Positions 46,516 to 56,568 of a stretch of DNA of 64,000 bases are shown here, piece by piece. The number at the start of each line of letters is the position of its first letter. Positions within the stretch are counted from its first letter, which is position 1. Source of the DNA: Desulfamplus magnetovallimortis (GTDB lineage Bacteria; Desulfobacterota; Desulfobacteria; Desulfobacterales; Desulfobacteraceae); contig NZ_LT828540.1 in the NCBI RefSeq assembly GCF_900170035.1, positions 101,479 to 165,478 of the forward strand, given 5' to 3'. The notes under the pieces were generated by a model. That model searched no databases. It saw only the letters and a program-made list of their open reading frames with translations, and was not told the origin of the DNA. Made by a program: the position numbers and the translations under genes.

Positions 46516-49017
46516 ATGATTAAAGGTCGTATTGACAGTTTAAGGCGGCAAAGCTTTGAAGCAGCTCCAACCATCTCCATTGAAAGGGCGCTTCTTACTA
46601 CCAGATTTTATAAAGAAAATTTTGGAAAATATTCCATACCTGTGATGCGTGCCCTAAATTTTAGGTATCTTTGTGAACACAAGAGCATCTATATTGGTGA
46701 AAATGAGCTGATTGTGGGCGAAAGAGGCCCTTTCCCCAAGGCTGTCTCCACGTTTCCGGAGCTTAACTGCCACTCTGTAAAGGATCTTGAAACCCTTAAC
46801 ACACGTTCAATGACTCCTTTCAAGGTATCTGCCGAAGATATAAAAGTTTACGCAGATGAGGTTATACCTTACTGGCAAGGTCGCTCCATGCGGGACAGAG
46901 TATTTGACCATGTTCCTGATGAATGGAAAAAAGCATACAGGGCAGGACTTTTTACAGAGTTCATGGAGCAGCGTGCCCCAGGCCATACAGCTCTTGACGG
47001 TATTATCTATGAAAAAGGGATGCTTGATTTTAAGGCTGACATTGATAAAGCACTTGCAAAGCTTGATTACCTCAATGACCCTGAGGCCCTTGATAAGGCA
47101 GAAGAGCTTAAAGCCATGTCAATTTCCTGCGATGCTGTGATACTTTTTGCAGAACGTCATGCAGAACTTGCAGAAAAAATGGCGGAGGAAGTTCTTCTTG
47201 ATGAAAGTGCAGGAAAAAAACCTGAAGAACTTCATCTTAATAAAGAGAAGGGAAAACAATTTTGTAAATCAGCAAAAAAGAGGAAGAAGGATGCAATTGA
47301 TGAGAGAAAAAAGCGGCGTGATGAACTTTTGAAAATCGCTGCTGTGTGTCGCCGTGTACCTGCCCACAGACCTGAAACTCTATGGGAAGCAATCCAGATG
47401 TACTGGTTTGTCCATCTGGGAACAATTACAGAACTTAATGGCTGGGATGCCATGAGCCCAGGCCACCTTGATCAGCACCTATATCCTTTTTATAAAAAAG
47501 AGATTGATAAGACCTGTGACTCTTCAGAATTTGCTGATGATGTAGAATCCAGTCAGAATAGTGCAAAAGAGCTAATAAGCTGCCTTTGGATAAAGTTCAA
47601 TAACCATCCAGCCCCCCCAAAGGTTGGGGTAACTGCAAAAGAGAGCGGAACCTACAATGATTTTACCAACATAAATCTTGGAGGATTAAAAGCAGATGGC
47701 TCCGATGGAACCAACCCGCTGTCATACCTTATGCTTGAAATAGTTGACGAACTTAAGCTCCTTCAGCCACAGAGCAACGTGCAGATCAGCCAGAAGACAC
47801 CACAACGTTTTCTTAAAGCCGCATGTAATGTTATAAAAAAAGGGTATGGATATCCATCTGTGTTCAATGCTGATACAGTTATAATGGAGCAGGTAAGGGC
47901 AGGAAAGAGTATTGAAGATGCCAGGGAAGGCGGATGCTCAGGCTGTATTGAGACAGGTGCCTTTGGCAAGGAGGCATATATTCTTACAGGTTATCTCAAT
48001 GTTCCAAAGATACTGGAGCTTGCCCTTAACAATGGATATGACCCGGTAAGCAGAAAACAGATATCTCTTGAAACAGGAGATCCTGAAGATTTTAATACCT
48101 TTGAGGATCTCTATGATGCCTTTGTCAGGCAGCTTGAATATATTGTGGAGCTTAAGATCAGGGTCAACAACTACATTGAGCGCATGTTTGCAACGTTGTC
48201 GCCTGCACCATTTCTCTCTGTTGTTATCAGGGACTGCATTGAAAAGGGAAAGGATTACTACAATGGCGGGCCACGCTACAACACCAATTATATACAGTGC
48301 TGCGGTATCGGAACCGTCACAGACAGCCTTTCGGCCATAAAAAAGCATATATATGAAGAGGAAAATGTGAGCATGGAGACTCTGCTCAAGGCCCTTGACA
48401 GCAATTTTCAGGGTTATGAGGCTCTAAGGGGGAGACTCTGGAACCACACTCCTTTTTTTGGAAATGACGATGATGCAGCCGATGATATCATGAAGATGGT
48501 CTATGCATCTCTTCTTAAGTCCATTGACGGAAAACCCAACACCAAGGGGACAATATATCACCTTAATATGCTCTCCACCACATGTCATGTCTATTTCGGG
48601 AAAATGCTTGGAGCAACGCCAAATGGGCGTTTTGCCGGAAAACCTGAATCTGATGGAACATCCCCTTCCCACGGAGCAGACAGAAACGGTCCTACAGCAG
48701 TAATAAAGTCCCTTGCCAAGATGGATCAGTCAATGTCGGGGGGAACACTTCTCAATCAACGTTTTCTGCCGGATGTTCTTAAAACATCAGAGGATCTTGA
48801 CAAACTTGCTGGTCTTATAAGAACTTACTTTAAACTTCAGGGTCACCATATACAGTTTAATGTTGTGGATACAGAGACTCTTAAAAAAGCAAGAGAGTTT
48901 CCGGATGACTACAGAAATCTTCTTGTAAGGGTTGCAGGCTACAGTGACTACTTTGTGGATCTGGATCTGGATCATCAGGAAGAGATTATAAATCGGAGGG
49001 AACATCAGGGTTTTTAG
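46516..49017 (+). CDS. hypD: Glycyl radical enzyme, trans-4-hydroxyproline dehydratase-like
   Basis: 833 residues. The radical site RVAGYSDYF places the glycine at 808 and the catalytic cysteine is Cys477 in GGCSGCIETGAFGKEAY. From memory, the clostridial hydroxyproline dehydratase HypD has Cys434 and Gly765; both here are 43 residues later, so the difference is upstream, matching Lys/Glu-rich insertions around residues 230-270 and 335-350. Long stretches resemble HypD (FTEFMEQRAPGHT, KFNNHPAPPKVGVT, GPTAVIKS, LRTTCHVYFGK-type region). Predicted reaction: dehydration of trans-4-hydroxyproline to pyrroline-5-carboxylate; a related hydroxylated substrate is possible. No P5C reductase is adjacent. 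The activase is at 43824. Confidence 0.85.
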   Translation: MIKGRIDSLRRQSFEAAPTISIERALLTTRFYKENFGKYSIPVMRALNFRYLCEHKSIYIGENELIVGERGPFPKAVSTFPELNCHSVKDLETLNTRSMTPFKVSAEDIKVYADEVIPYWQGRSMRDRVFDHVPDEWKKAYRAGLFTEFMEQRAPGHTALDGIIYEKGMLDFKADIDKALAKLDYLNDPEALDKAEELKAMSISCDAVILFAERHAELAEKMAEEVLLDESAGKKPEELHLNKEKGKQFCKSAKKRKKDAIDERKKRRDELLKIAAVCRRVPAHRPETLWEAIQMYWFVHLGTITELNGWDAMSPGHLDQHLYPFYKKEIDKTCDSSEFADDVESSQNSAKELISCLWIKFNNHPAPPKVGVTAKESGTYNDFTNINLGGLKADGSDGTNPLSYLMLEIVDELKLLQPQSNVQISQKTPQRFLKAACNVIKKGYGYPSVFNADTVIMEQVRAGKSIEDAREGGCSGCIETGAFGKEAYILTGYLNVPKILELALNNGYDPVSRKQISLETGDPEDFNTFEDLYDAFVRQLEYIVELKIRVNNYIERMFATLSPAPFLSVVIRDCIEKGKDYYNGGPRYNTNYIQCCGIGTVTDSLSAIKKHIYEEENVSMETLLKALDSNFQGYEALRGRLWNHTPFFGNDDDAADDIMKMVYASLLKSIDGKPNTKGTIYHLNMLSTTCHVYFGKMLGATPNGRFAGKPESDGTSPSHGADRNGPTAVIKSLAKMDQSMSGGTLLNQRFLPDVLKTSEDLDKLAGLIRTYFKLQGHHIQFNVVDTETLKKAREFPDDYRNLLVRVAGYSDYFVDLDLDHQEEIINRREHQGF

Positions 49018-49048
49018 CTCCAATATTTTTCCCCCGGGTATCATTATC

Positions 49049-49080
49049 ACTCCCCCTATCCATTCCTGGAGAGGGGGAGT
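49049..49080. terminator. Hairpin between convergent genes
   Basis: ACTCCCCCT pairs with AGGGGGAGT around a 14-base loop, between the glycyl radical enzyme and the convergent CoA-transferase. No T run; similar to the hairpin at 40213. Confidence 0.5.
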
Positions 49081-49158
49081 TAATAGTTTCAGGGGGCAGT
49101 CTTTTGTGATCGAAAACAAGCCGGCAAATTAAATTCTGCTGACTCCCCATGCGACTTT

Positions 49159-51168
49159 CTAAACAAACTTTTTCAATGCATGGTCTGCCTCTTCCCTTGT
49201 GGCATAGATGTGAGGATCAACATTCTGCTGCTGAAGAGCATCCCCTATCTTCATGCGGTGAAAGGCGCTTGATGTATAACGTGTGACTCCTGAGTAGAAT
49301 TCATCCACAAGTCCCTTGACCATTGATGTGTATTTATATAGAAGTTCAGGATGAATGGAAAAATTATCATAGTTAACAATGGTATAAACTTTTTTATTCA
49401 AAGGTTTCAGGATATCTTCCACAATTTTTTTGATCTTCTTTATCTCTTCATTGCTTCTGACAGAAAATCCCTCAAAATTGACAAAAAAGAGATTCTCTTC
49501 CTTATTATATGTAAGTCTCTCTTCAAGGGGCATTTTCACAATATCATCCACAAGCCCCATTGGCTCCTGCCTAAAAATCCTTGCATCCATCAGAGGCAGT
49601 GGTTCTGTAATTATTGGGGTAAAGTCCATATGGGAGAGGATATCCTTTTCCAGATCTATACCTGGTGCTATTTCCGCAAGAACCATTCCATCTGGAGTTA
49701 GGCGGAATACACAGCGTTCAGTGATGTAAAGCACAGTCTGTCCCTTTTCCACAGCATATTTGCCGCTGAAGGTCACATGTTCAACATGTTCGATGAATTT
49801 TTTTGCCTTTCCTTCTTCTGTAATGGAAAGTTTTTCGTCATTTATGGCAACCTTAAGCCCCCCAGCGGTAAAGGTACCTGTAAAAACAACCTTTCTTGCA
49901 TTTTGACTTATGTTTATAAATCCGCCTGCTCCCGCAAGTTTTGGCCCGAATTTGCTGACATTAAGATTTCCCTCTTTATCTGACTGGGCAAGTCCGAGAA
50001 ATGCAATATCAAGTCCGCCGCCATCATAAAAATCAAACTGGGAGGGTTGGTCAATCAAGGCTTCTGTATTAATGGCAGCACCAAAATTAAGCCCGCCGGC
50101 AGGAAGGCCGCCTATAACACCTGGTTCTGCGGTAAGGGTCAGATAGTCAAGTATTTTTTCTTCATTGGCGACATTTGAAACTCCTTCCGGCATACCTATA
50201 CCAAGGTTTACAATATCATTGGCATTGAGTTCAAGGGCAGCTCTTCTGGCAATGATTTTTCTTTCTCCCATTTTCATGGGTTCAAGGGATTGTACAGGAA
50301 CCTTCAGCTCTCCGCTGTATGATGGATTATATATTTCTGCAAATGTCTGCCAGTGGTTTTCTTGTCTTGAAACAACAACGCAATCCACCATTATCCCAGG
50401 GATTTTCACATCTCTGGAGTTAAGGGTGCCTTTTTCAGCAATCCTTTCAACCTGAACTATCACAACACCTCCAGAGTTTCTGGCTGCAGTTGCAATTGCA
50501 AGGGACTCAAGAACAAGAGCCTCCTTTTCCATTGTGATATTTCCTTCGGTATCGGAAGTTGTACCCCTTAAAAGGGCTACATTTATGGGGATAGTCTTGT
50601 ATGCAAGATATGTTTTTCCATCAAATTCAATAAGTTCTACAATATCCTCTGTTGTAATGGCATTAATTTTACCTCCGCCATTTCTTGGATCCACAAAGGT
50701 TCCAATACCCACTGTTGTAATTGTCCTTGGCTTTCCTGCTGCAATGTCTCTGTACATGTGGGAGATAACCCCCTGTGGGAGATTGTAGGATATTATCTTG
50801 TTTTCCACAGCAAGTTTCTGAAGTTTTGGAACAAGCCCCCAGTGTCCGCCAATTACCCTTTTTACAAGCCCTTCGTGCCCAAGGTGATTAAGACCTCTGG
50901 AGACACCGTCGCCCTGGCCTGCTGCATATAGAAGGGTAAGATTTTTTGGATTACCGCTGTTTTTGTAGTAATTTTCAAGGGCAATGGCAAGTTCTTCCGG
51001 AAATCCGATACCCACAAAACCGCCTGTGGCAACAGTATCACCTGATCGAATCAACTGCACAGCTTCCTGGCTTGATACTATTTTGCTCTTTTTGGCCCTG
51101 GCTGAAGAGTGGTAGGAAAGCAGTGGATGACCGCTTTTTGAGGTGTCAGTGGAATGTTGTTCTGCCAT
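49159..51168 (-). CDS. Fused family I CoA-transferase (acetate/propionate/acetoacetate type) with C-terminal extension
   Basis: 669 residues. Both alpha and beta halves are in one chain, as in propionate CoA-transferase and YdiF. Alpha half: [42 protein letters not shown]. Beta half: [17 protein letters not shown] and the catalytic-glutamate region [20 protein letters not shown]. Known fused enzymes are about 520-530 residues; the last 130-140 here (from about [22 protein letters not shown] to [18 protein letters not shown]) are an extra domain that I do not recognise. GGGAG precedes ATG 51168. Transfers CoA between short-chain acids in the cytoplasm; exact acids unknown. Confidence 0.9.
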   Translation of the reverse strand: MAEQHSTDTSKSGHPLLSYHSSARAKKSKIVSSQEAVQLIRSGDTVATGGFVGIGFPEELAIALENYYKNSGNPKNLTLLYAAGQGDGVSRGLNHLGHEGLVKRVIGGHWGLVPKLQKLAVENKIISYNLPQGVISHMYRDIAAGKPRTITTVGIGTFVDPRNGGGKINAITTEDIVELIEFDGKTYLAYKTIPINVALLRGTTSDTEGNITMEKEALVLESLAIATAARNSGGVVIVQVERIAEKGTLNSRDVKIPGIMVDCVVVSRQENHWQTFAEIYNPSYSGELKVPVQSLEPMKMGERKIIARRAALELNANDIVNLGIGMPEGVSNVANEEKILDYLTLTAEPGVIGGLPAGGLNFGAAINTEALIDQPSQFDFYDGGGLDIAFLGLAQSDKEGNLNVSKFGPKLAGAGGFINISQNARKVVFTGTFTAGGLKVAINDEKLSITEEGKAKKFIEHVEHVTFSGKYAVEKGQTVLYITERCVFRLTPDGMVLAEIAPGIDLEKDILSHMDFTPIITEPLPLMDARIFRQEPMGLVDDIVKMPLEERLTYNKEENLFFVNFEGFSVRSNEEIKKIKKIVEDILKPLNKKVYTIVNYDNFSIHPELLYKYTSMVKGLVDEFYSGVTRYTSSAFHRMKIGDALQQQNVDPHIYATREEADHALKKFV

Positions 51169-51201
51169 GTTAATGCTCCCGTGAATGATTTTTGCTTTTT
51201 T

Positions 51202-51270
51202 TAAATTACCGCCACAATCGAAGAGATGAAAGTCGTTTTAAAAACAGCCACTTACTGAGACTTTCATATA
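51202..51270. repeat. Type E REP-like repeat
   Basis: AAATTACCGCCACAATCGAA, then GATGAAAGTCG...GAGACTTTCATATAA, closely matching the copy within the transposase remnant. Lies just before the CoA-transferase promoter region and after the DUF3108 gene. Confidence 0.75.
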
Positions 51271-51277
51271 AAAAATC

Positions 51278-52078
51278 CTACATTTCTGAAGAGACAAGTT
51301 CTCCTGTAATACTGCCCACTATTACCTTGCATTCAATTCTGACCGGCAGCTTCCTCTCATCAGCAGTCATCCAGATTTTGAGTTCTGGATCTTTGCTTTT
51401 TTTGAAAACTCCGTCAAAATGTTCTAATTCCGGTTCAATAAGATACGTATCATATGTGGTGCCGTTAAGTTCAATCAGCTCCTTTTTTACAATATGGGCT
51501 TTTCCGATGAAACACCGTTTTCCGTCGGTAATGGGGAAGGTAATTTCTGATGCAACTGCAAACTCCTTGTTCCGTATGCCGAAAAGCGCTGAAAGTGGGT
51601 CAAATGAACCGGATTGAATGTCAATCGAATCTCTGGGGTTACCAAAATTTGAATATGATGCCTTCTGTTTTTCCCAGTCAAAGTTTATTACAATATCCTT
51701 TTTATCCTTGCCTGTGGCCTTTTTTCTGTAAAAAAGAGAGCGGCTGATGTCAACATCTGTGTAGGACTCTATCCTCTCCCTGATTTTGTAGAAAATATCT
51801 ACGGTTGAAGATGTTTTAAGTTTAAGGACAAAATGGTGGGACTGGATTCCGTTGAGATATTGAAAGGGAAGGGACTCCAGAACGGCTTCACCTGCTTCAA
51901 TAACTCCCCATCGGAGTTGAAATATCAGCTTCTCTCCGATGGATATGGGGAGAGAATTTTTTAAGGCACCGGAATTTGTAAATGCACCAACATTTGCAGA
52001 TGTTCCAGAAAAAAAAATGCACCCAGATGCCATGATCATTACAATGAGGGACTTGATGCTAAGCATTGCTTTCTTCAT
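51278..52078 (-). CDS. DUF3108 family exported (lipo)protein
   Basis: 266 residues. The N-terminus KKAMLSIKSLIVMIMASGC has a hydrophobic core and a lipobox-like ASGC, so it may be a lipoprotein. The body matches DUF3108: IGEKLIFQLRWGVIEAGEAVLE, FYKIRERIESYTDVD, ELKIWMTADERKLPVRIECKV and VGSITGELV. Members sit in the periplasm or outer membrane of Proteobacteria with unproven function. AAGG precedes ATG 52078. No clear operon partner. Confidence 0.86.
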   Translation of the reverse strand: MKKAMLSIKSLIVMIMASGCIFFSGTSANVGAFTNSGALKNSLPISIGEKLIFQLRWGVIEAGEAVLESLPFQYLNGIQSHHFVLKLKTSSTVDIFYKIRERIESYTDVDISRSLFYRKKATGKDKKDIVINFDWEKQKASYSNFGNPRDSIDIQSGSFDPLSALFGIRNKEFAVASEITFPITDGKRCFIGKAHIVKKELIELNGTTYDTYLIEPELEHFDGVFKKSKDPELKIWMTADERKLPVRIECKVIVGSITGELVSSEM

Positions 52079-52268
52079 TGGGATTTTACCTTTTTCATAC
52101 TGTATGTGGTTTTAAAAACTCCAGTGTAACGCAATATTTGTTAGACAAGCAAATTAGGCTTCAATATCAGCCGTTTTTATCATAATATCAAGCATAAGGT
52201 AAAGTTTTTTTGGGTTTCTTTCAACATCCTCTCTCTGATGTTCAAAAATGAAATCAGCATTCAGGGTG

Positions 52269-54602
52269 TCATTTTTTTCTATCCAGAACATCTCGAATTG
52301 TTTTGGCAATCTCTTTGACCACAATGGGTTTCATTGTGTAGCCGTCAATACCAATTGATTTTGCTTTTTCTTCATCAATGAGGCTGTTGTAACCAGTACA
52401 AAGGATAACTGGAATATTTGGGTTAATCTCCTTAAGGCTTGCAGCAAGTTTGATACCGTTTATCTTGGGCATGGTCATATCAGTGAGTACAACATCGAAA
52501 GCGTAAGGTCTTGACCGAAATTTCTCCAGAGCTTTGATCGGGTTTGTTTCAGATTCTACATGGTAGCCCAGGCGCTTCAATATCTTTACAGCCATATCCA
52601 CAATGGAAGCCTCATCATCGACAAACAGAATCTTTTCACCATTTCCAAAGGAAATATCCTCAGATCTTGTAACATTAGGCATATTTTTTTCAGCAACCAC
52701 AGGAAAAAAGATGTTAAATGTTGCCCCTTGTTCAGGAGAAGTGTCAACATAGATGGCACCATGATGACTTTTGACAATGCCATGAACAACTGACAACCCC
52801 ATACCGGAACCTTTGCCCACAGGTTTTGTTGTAAAATAAGGATCAAAGATGCGTTCAATTATATCATTGCTGATTCCCGGTCCTGAATCACTTATTGTTA
52901 TTTTTAGCCATTGCCCAGGGGAGATATCTGGATAAATATGATCAATGCATTTGATTTGCATTTTGTCAACAGTAACATTCAGGGTTCCACCGTTTTCCTC
53001 CATGGCCTGTGCAGCATTTATGCAGATGTTCATCATTACCTGGTTAATCTGGGCAGAATCTGCATTGATAATTATTTCTTCATCTGGAAAATTATGTGTG
53101 ATCTCAATGGTGGTGGGAATGGTTGATCGTATTAATTTAAGGGCATCTTTGATGACAGAGACAGCTCCCACAGGTTTTAACTCTTCATCAGTTCTGCGGC
53201 TGAAGTTAAGAAGTTGTCTGACAATGGCAGCCCCCCGGAACCCGGCGGTTTTGATCTCTTTAAGGGAGTCGTAAGCTGGGTTCCATTCAGGAATATCTGC
53301 CATGGCAAGCTCTGCATTTCCCGTAATAATATAAATAATATTGTTAAAATCGTGTGCGATTCCTCCTGCAATTGTGCCAATGGATTCCATTTTACTTGCA
53401 TGGCGAAGCTGTGCTTCCATTGTTTTTATTCTGGTAATATCATGAAATATGGTTAGTTTTGAGACTTTTCCGGAGGGGTTGTAAATGGGAGAGTTTGTGA
53501 CAGAATAATAGCAATCATTTACTGTTTTTGACAGTTCATAGTCAATATGTTCACCTTTCAGAATGTTGTCCAATACGCACCATGAGCATTTTTTATCATT
53601 TTCATATATTGCTTTATAGCATGGCTCTCCTGTTGCATCTCGTCCCACTCTGTCTATCATTTGGGGGTTCATGTATTCAATGACAAGCTCTGAAGAACAG
53701 ATATACGCCGGATTTTTCATGGATTCCATCATGGAACGGTATTTTTCTTCACTTGATTTTAAGGCTTTTTCCACCTGTTTGCGCTCAGTGATGTCAAGGA
53801 CGCTTCCGAGACAATAGAGAGGTCTGCCTGTGGAATCCCTTACAAGATTGGCATCAAGAATGCCGTGAATAAGGTTGCCGCTTTTGTGGATGAACTTTTT
53901 ATCCATGCGGTAATGATCAATTTCCCCTGAAGCAAGTTGCGCCTGTTTTTCAAGATTTTCTTTAATAATTTCCGGATGGGTGATCTCCTTAAGATGTTTG
54001 CCAACAAGTTCTTTTTCACTGTATCCAAGCATTTGGCAATAGGCTTCGTTGGCATGTTCAATAAAAAAATCCATTGAAATCTGTGCAATACCCACCGACA
54101 TGTGGGTGTAAATTTTTCGGAAACGCTCTTCGCTTTCTTTCAGGTTTTTTTCATAGTGTTTGAGTTCTGTTATATCATTGTAGGTAACAACAACCCCAAG
54201 TCCTTCAATGGGAAGAGGAGCTGCTGTAACGTTTATCCAGACCACCTCGTTCCCTGGTTTGACAATTCCCATTTCACAGTTTGTCACCAGCCGGTTTTCT
54301 TTTAAAGCAATAATACCTGCCCATTCCTCTTTTGGCATCTCAGAGCCATCAGGGCGAAGAATCCACCATTCATCTCCATCAATCATTCTTTTTTCATGTT
54401 GCTCTTTGCCCACACCCAGCAGCTTTTCTGCAACAGCGTTTGTTTCAATAATACCCCCGTTTTTATCCGAGACAGTTATTCCATACGGGAAAGAATCAAA
54501 AAGTGTCCTGTACTTAATTGCTTCAGAGTGGCACTTATCGGCACGTTCTTGAAGTTCGGCTATCTGCTTTTCCAGCTCTTCATATGTAGGCTTTTCAGAC
54601 AT
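52269..54602 (-). CDS. PAS-containing hybrid sensor histidine kinase
   Basis: 777 residues from ATG 54602. A frame to 54635 exists, but it starts inside a mobile element. A short coiled coil (YEELEKQIAELQERAD) leads three PAS domains: YRTLFDSFPYGITVSDKNG, FRKIYTHMSVGIAQISMDFF, YRSMMESMKNPAYICSSELV. The third contains CYKAIYENDKKCSWC, a cysteine cluster that could bind a metal or sense redox (inference). Then HATS-type dimerisation with the phospho-His in AGGIAHDFNNI near residue 417, HATPase motifs (GPGISNDIIERIFDPYFTTK, GSGMGLSVVHGIV), and a receiver with Asp near 706 in VVLTDMTMPKINGI. No transmembrane segment, so it is a cytosolic sensor. No dedicated response regulator is adjacent. Confidence 0.93.
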   Translation of the reverse strand: MSEKPTYEELEKQIAELQERADKCHSEAIKYRTLFDSFPYGITVSDKNGGIIETNAVAEKLLGVGKEQHEKRMIDGDEWWILRPDGSEMPKEEWAGIIALKENRLVTNCEMGIVKPGNEVVWINVTAAPLPIEGLGVVVTYNDITELKHYEKNLKESEERFRKIYTHMSVGIAQISMDFFIEHANEAYCQMLGYSEKELVGKHLKEITHPEIIKENLEKQAQLASGEIDHYRMDKKFIHKSGNLIHGILDANLVRDSTGRPLYCLGSVLDITERKQVEKALKSSEEKYRSMMESMKNPAYICSSELVIEYMNPQMIDRVGRDATGEPCYKAIYENDKKCSWCVLDNILKGEHIDYELSKTVNDCYYSVTNSPIYNPSGKVSKLTIFHDITRIKTMEAQLRHASKMESIGTIAGGIAHDFNNIIYIITGNAELAMADIPEWNPAYDSLKEIKTAGFRGAAIVRQLLNFSRRTDEELKPVGAVSVIKDALKLIRSTIPTTIEITHNFPDEEIIINADSAQINQVMMNICINAAQAMEENGGTLNVTVDKMQIKCIDHIYPDISPGQWLKITISDSGPGISNDIIERIFDPYFTTKPVGKGSGMGLSVVHGIVKSHHGAIYVDTSPEQGATFNIFFPVVAEKNMPNVTRSEDISFGNGEKILFVDDEASIVDMAVKILKRLGYHVESETNPIKALEKFRSRPYAFDVVLTDMTMPKINGIKLAASLKEINPNIPVILCTGYNSLIDEEKAKSIGIDGYTMKPIVVKEIAKTIRDVLDRKK

Positions 54603-54628
54603 GGTTTCTGCCTTTATATATTTTGTTA

Positions 54629-54734
54629 GTGACACTTCATCTCATACCAAAAGTACTTTACTTTTTCTGGATTGACGTTCCCGAAAAACGGTCATGCTAT
54701 TCCGGAAAGTGTAAAGCAAAGAATGAAAGATGCC
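54629..54734 (+). mobile_element. 106-bp miniature inverted-repeat element with 8-bp target duplication
   Basis: Diverged left end GTGACACTTCAT, right end ATGAAAGATGCC, inner arms AAGTACTTTACTTT and AAAGTGTAAA. The perfect direct repeat TTTTGTTA flanks it (54621-54628 and 54735-54742). Inserted 20 bases upstream of the kinase start, probably in its promoter or leader. Confidence 0.82.
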
Positions 54735-54925
54735 TTTTGTTAAAGGTTGATAGGTTGAGTCTCTGTATTGTTAAGTATTTTTGCTTTTTCATGTTGCGTT
54801 GTGTAAAAGCTTGATTTCATCTAAGCCATAGCATAAAATTCACAAAATATCATTTATTATCCATTGTGCTATGGAAAATAAATGATGCTGGATAAGAATG
54901 GAATAGATATAAGGAGAAAAATAGC

Positions 54926-55111
54926 ATGGAGTTGATCAAAATTATACTTGCAGTACTTTTACCGCCATTAGGAGTTCTTTTGGAAGTTGGCTTTGGAATG
55001 CAGTTCTGGATTAACATCCTTCTGACACTTTTGGGCTATCTGCCGGGTGTTGTTCATGCTGTGTGGGTAATTGCAAAATCAAATGCCCCTGAGAAAAAGG
55101 AGATAGAGTAA
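54926..55111 (+). CDS. Pmp3/YqaE-family small membrane protein
   Basis: 61 residues with two hydrophobic helices: IIILAVLLPPLGVLLEVGF-like first helix and FWINILLTLLGYLPGVVHAVWVI second helix, the hallmark of the UPF0057/Pmp3 family, with a polar tail ending EKKEIE. In yeast and plants the family affects membrane potential and salt tolerance; the bacterial role is poorly known, usually stress related. AAGGAG precedes ATG 54926. Confidence 0.93.
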   Translation: MELIKIILAVLLPPLGVLLEVGFGMQFWINILLTLLGYLPGVVHAVWVIAKSNAPEKKEIE

Positions 55112-55128
55112 CTCTACTCTTAAAAACA

Positions 55129-55234
55129 GGCATCCTTCATATGAACCCAACAGTACTTTACACTTTGTTGTGAGAGATTCCCACCAATCAGAGCTTTCTC
55201 TCAAGAAAGTGTAAACTGGGAAATGAAGCATGCC
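55129..55234 (+). mobile_element. 106-bp miniature inverted-repeat element with 8-bp target duplication
   Basis: GGCATCCTTCAT ... ATGAAGCATGCC, nearly identical to the copy at 2459. The perfect direct repeat TAAAAACA flanks it (55121-55128 and 55235-55242). It ends 24 bases before the ferredoxin gene. Confidence 0.9.
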
Positions 55235-55258
55235 TAAAAACAATAAGGATTTATATAA

Positions 55259-56529
55259 TTGACTCCAGATATTAAAAAATTTATCTCACTTTTTGAAATC
55301 CCGCCTGCAATTCAACCCTATGTGGAAGTGTTTGCTGAACCTTTGGAAATTGAGCTTATAGTTACAATGAACGGCACTGTAATGAAACCGGAAGAGGTTG
55401 CAGAACGTTTGAGCATGGATTTGCAGCAGGCATCGGATTTCCTTGAGAAATGCTATTACAAGCATTTTGTGCATCGTGTGGTGGATGGTAAAAAAGTGGG
55501 TTATGTTTTTGATCATGTTGATACAGCCGGAAAATCCGTTGCCTATATGCCGGCTCGTTTTACTGATCGCCTTGATGAGCTTACCATGTATGGAAACTGG
55601 GACGATATCCCGGAGGATGTCCGGCAGGAAATTACAGACTGGTGGCTTGATGACTACGTGAAAAAAGTCTCTCCTGTTGTTGAAAATATCAAAAAAGATC
55701 CCGATGCATACCAGCAGATAAAGCAAAAGGATTTTCTGCTTCTTGAAGAGGCTCTTGAGCAGGTAGAAAAGGCAGAGGTTCATGCAGTGGTCAACTGCGA
55801 CTGTCGATCCAGTACACAAGGATGCAATCGTATGGTTGAGGCATGCATTCGCCTTGATGATGGGGCAAGATACACCCTGGAAAGAGGGCTTGGCAGAAAA
55901 CTTACGCGTGAAGAGTGCAAAAGCGTGGTTCTTAAAACCGATCGTGAAGGCCTAATGCACATTGGAACACTTCCCCATGAAGGAAAGGGGCTTTTTGGTT
56001 TTTGCAACTGCTGTACCTGCTGCTGTTTTCCAGTAAGGGCTTCCGAAAGACTTGACAGTGACAGGATTTATCCAAGGGTGCATTATGTGGCGTCAAGGAA
56101 TGATGATACCTGCATCCATTGCGGCATATGCGTAAAGCGATGTCAGTACAATGCTTTTTATCATGATGGAAGTGATGTTATTGTAAAACTTGAAAAAAAT
56201 TCAAAAAAATGCACGGAAAACACTGAAACAAAAAGCACGGAAAACACTGAAACAAAAAGCAGGGGAAACACTGTAACAAAAAGCAGGGGAAACACTGTAA
56301 CAAAAAGCAGGGAAAACGCTGAAACAAAAAGAAGAGAAAAAGTAGAGATAAAAAGTAAAGATAGCTCTGAAAGCAGCATTATCATTAATAAAAAAGCCAC
56401 CAAAGATAACAAGGACTTTAAGTTAAAAAAAGAAAAGCTGTGCTTTTTGATCCGTCAAGATGCTATGGATGCGGTTTGTGTCGTACCGGATGCCCCAATG
56501 ACTGCATTGAGATGATATCAGTACATTAA
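55259..56529 (+). CDS. 4Fe-4S ferredoxin-type protein whose second cluster lies in the -1 frame
   Basis: TTG start with AAGGA upstream. Residues 1-170 are helical (winged-helix-like, AEPLEIELIVTMNGTVMKPEEVAERL). A cysteine-rich region follows (NCDCRSSTQGCNRM, FCNCCTCCCFPV), then a ferredoxin motif CIHCGICVKRCQYNAF. A 24-bp tandem-repeat insertion (56199-56345) comes next. The frame itself ends at 56515 without a second cluster, but in the -1 frame the last codons read CYGCGLCRTGC then PNDCIEMISVH and stop at 56527-56529. The switch is near seven A at 56425-56431. This is either -1 ribosomal frameshifting, a recent mutation or a sequencing error. Next to hypB/hypA; possible electron carrier. 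Confidence 0.75.
56199..56345 (+). repeat. 24-bp tandem repeats inside the ferredoxin gene
   Basis: About six units like ACGGAAAACACTGAAACAAA+AAGC encode TENTETKS, RGNTVTKS, RENAETKR and REKVEIKS. Adjacent pairs are identical (units 1-2 and 3-4), suggesting recent slippage. They lie between the two ferredoxin cluster motifs. Confidence 0.92.
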
Positions 56530-56568
56530 CCATTGTACAAAACAAAGAACAGATAAGAGGCACAATCA

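Noticed and set aside
46516-49017. Choline lyase, pyruvate formate-lyase or glycerol dehydratase
   Set aside because: The catalytic segment SGCIETGAFGKEAY and the distance to the radical glycine resemble hydroxyproline dehydratase rather than those subfamilies, as far as memory allows.
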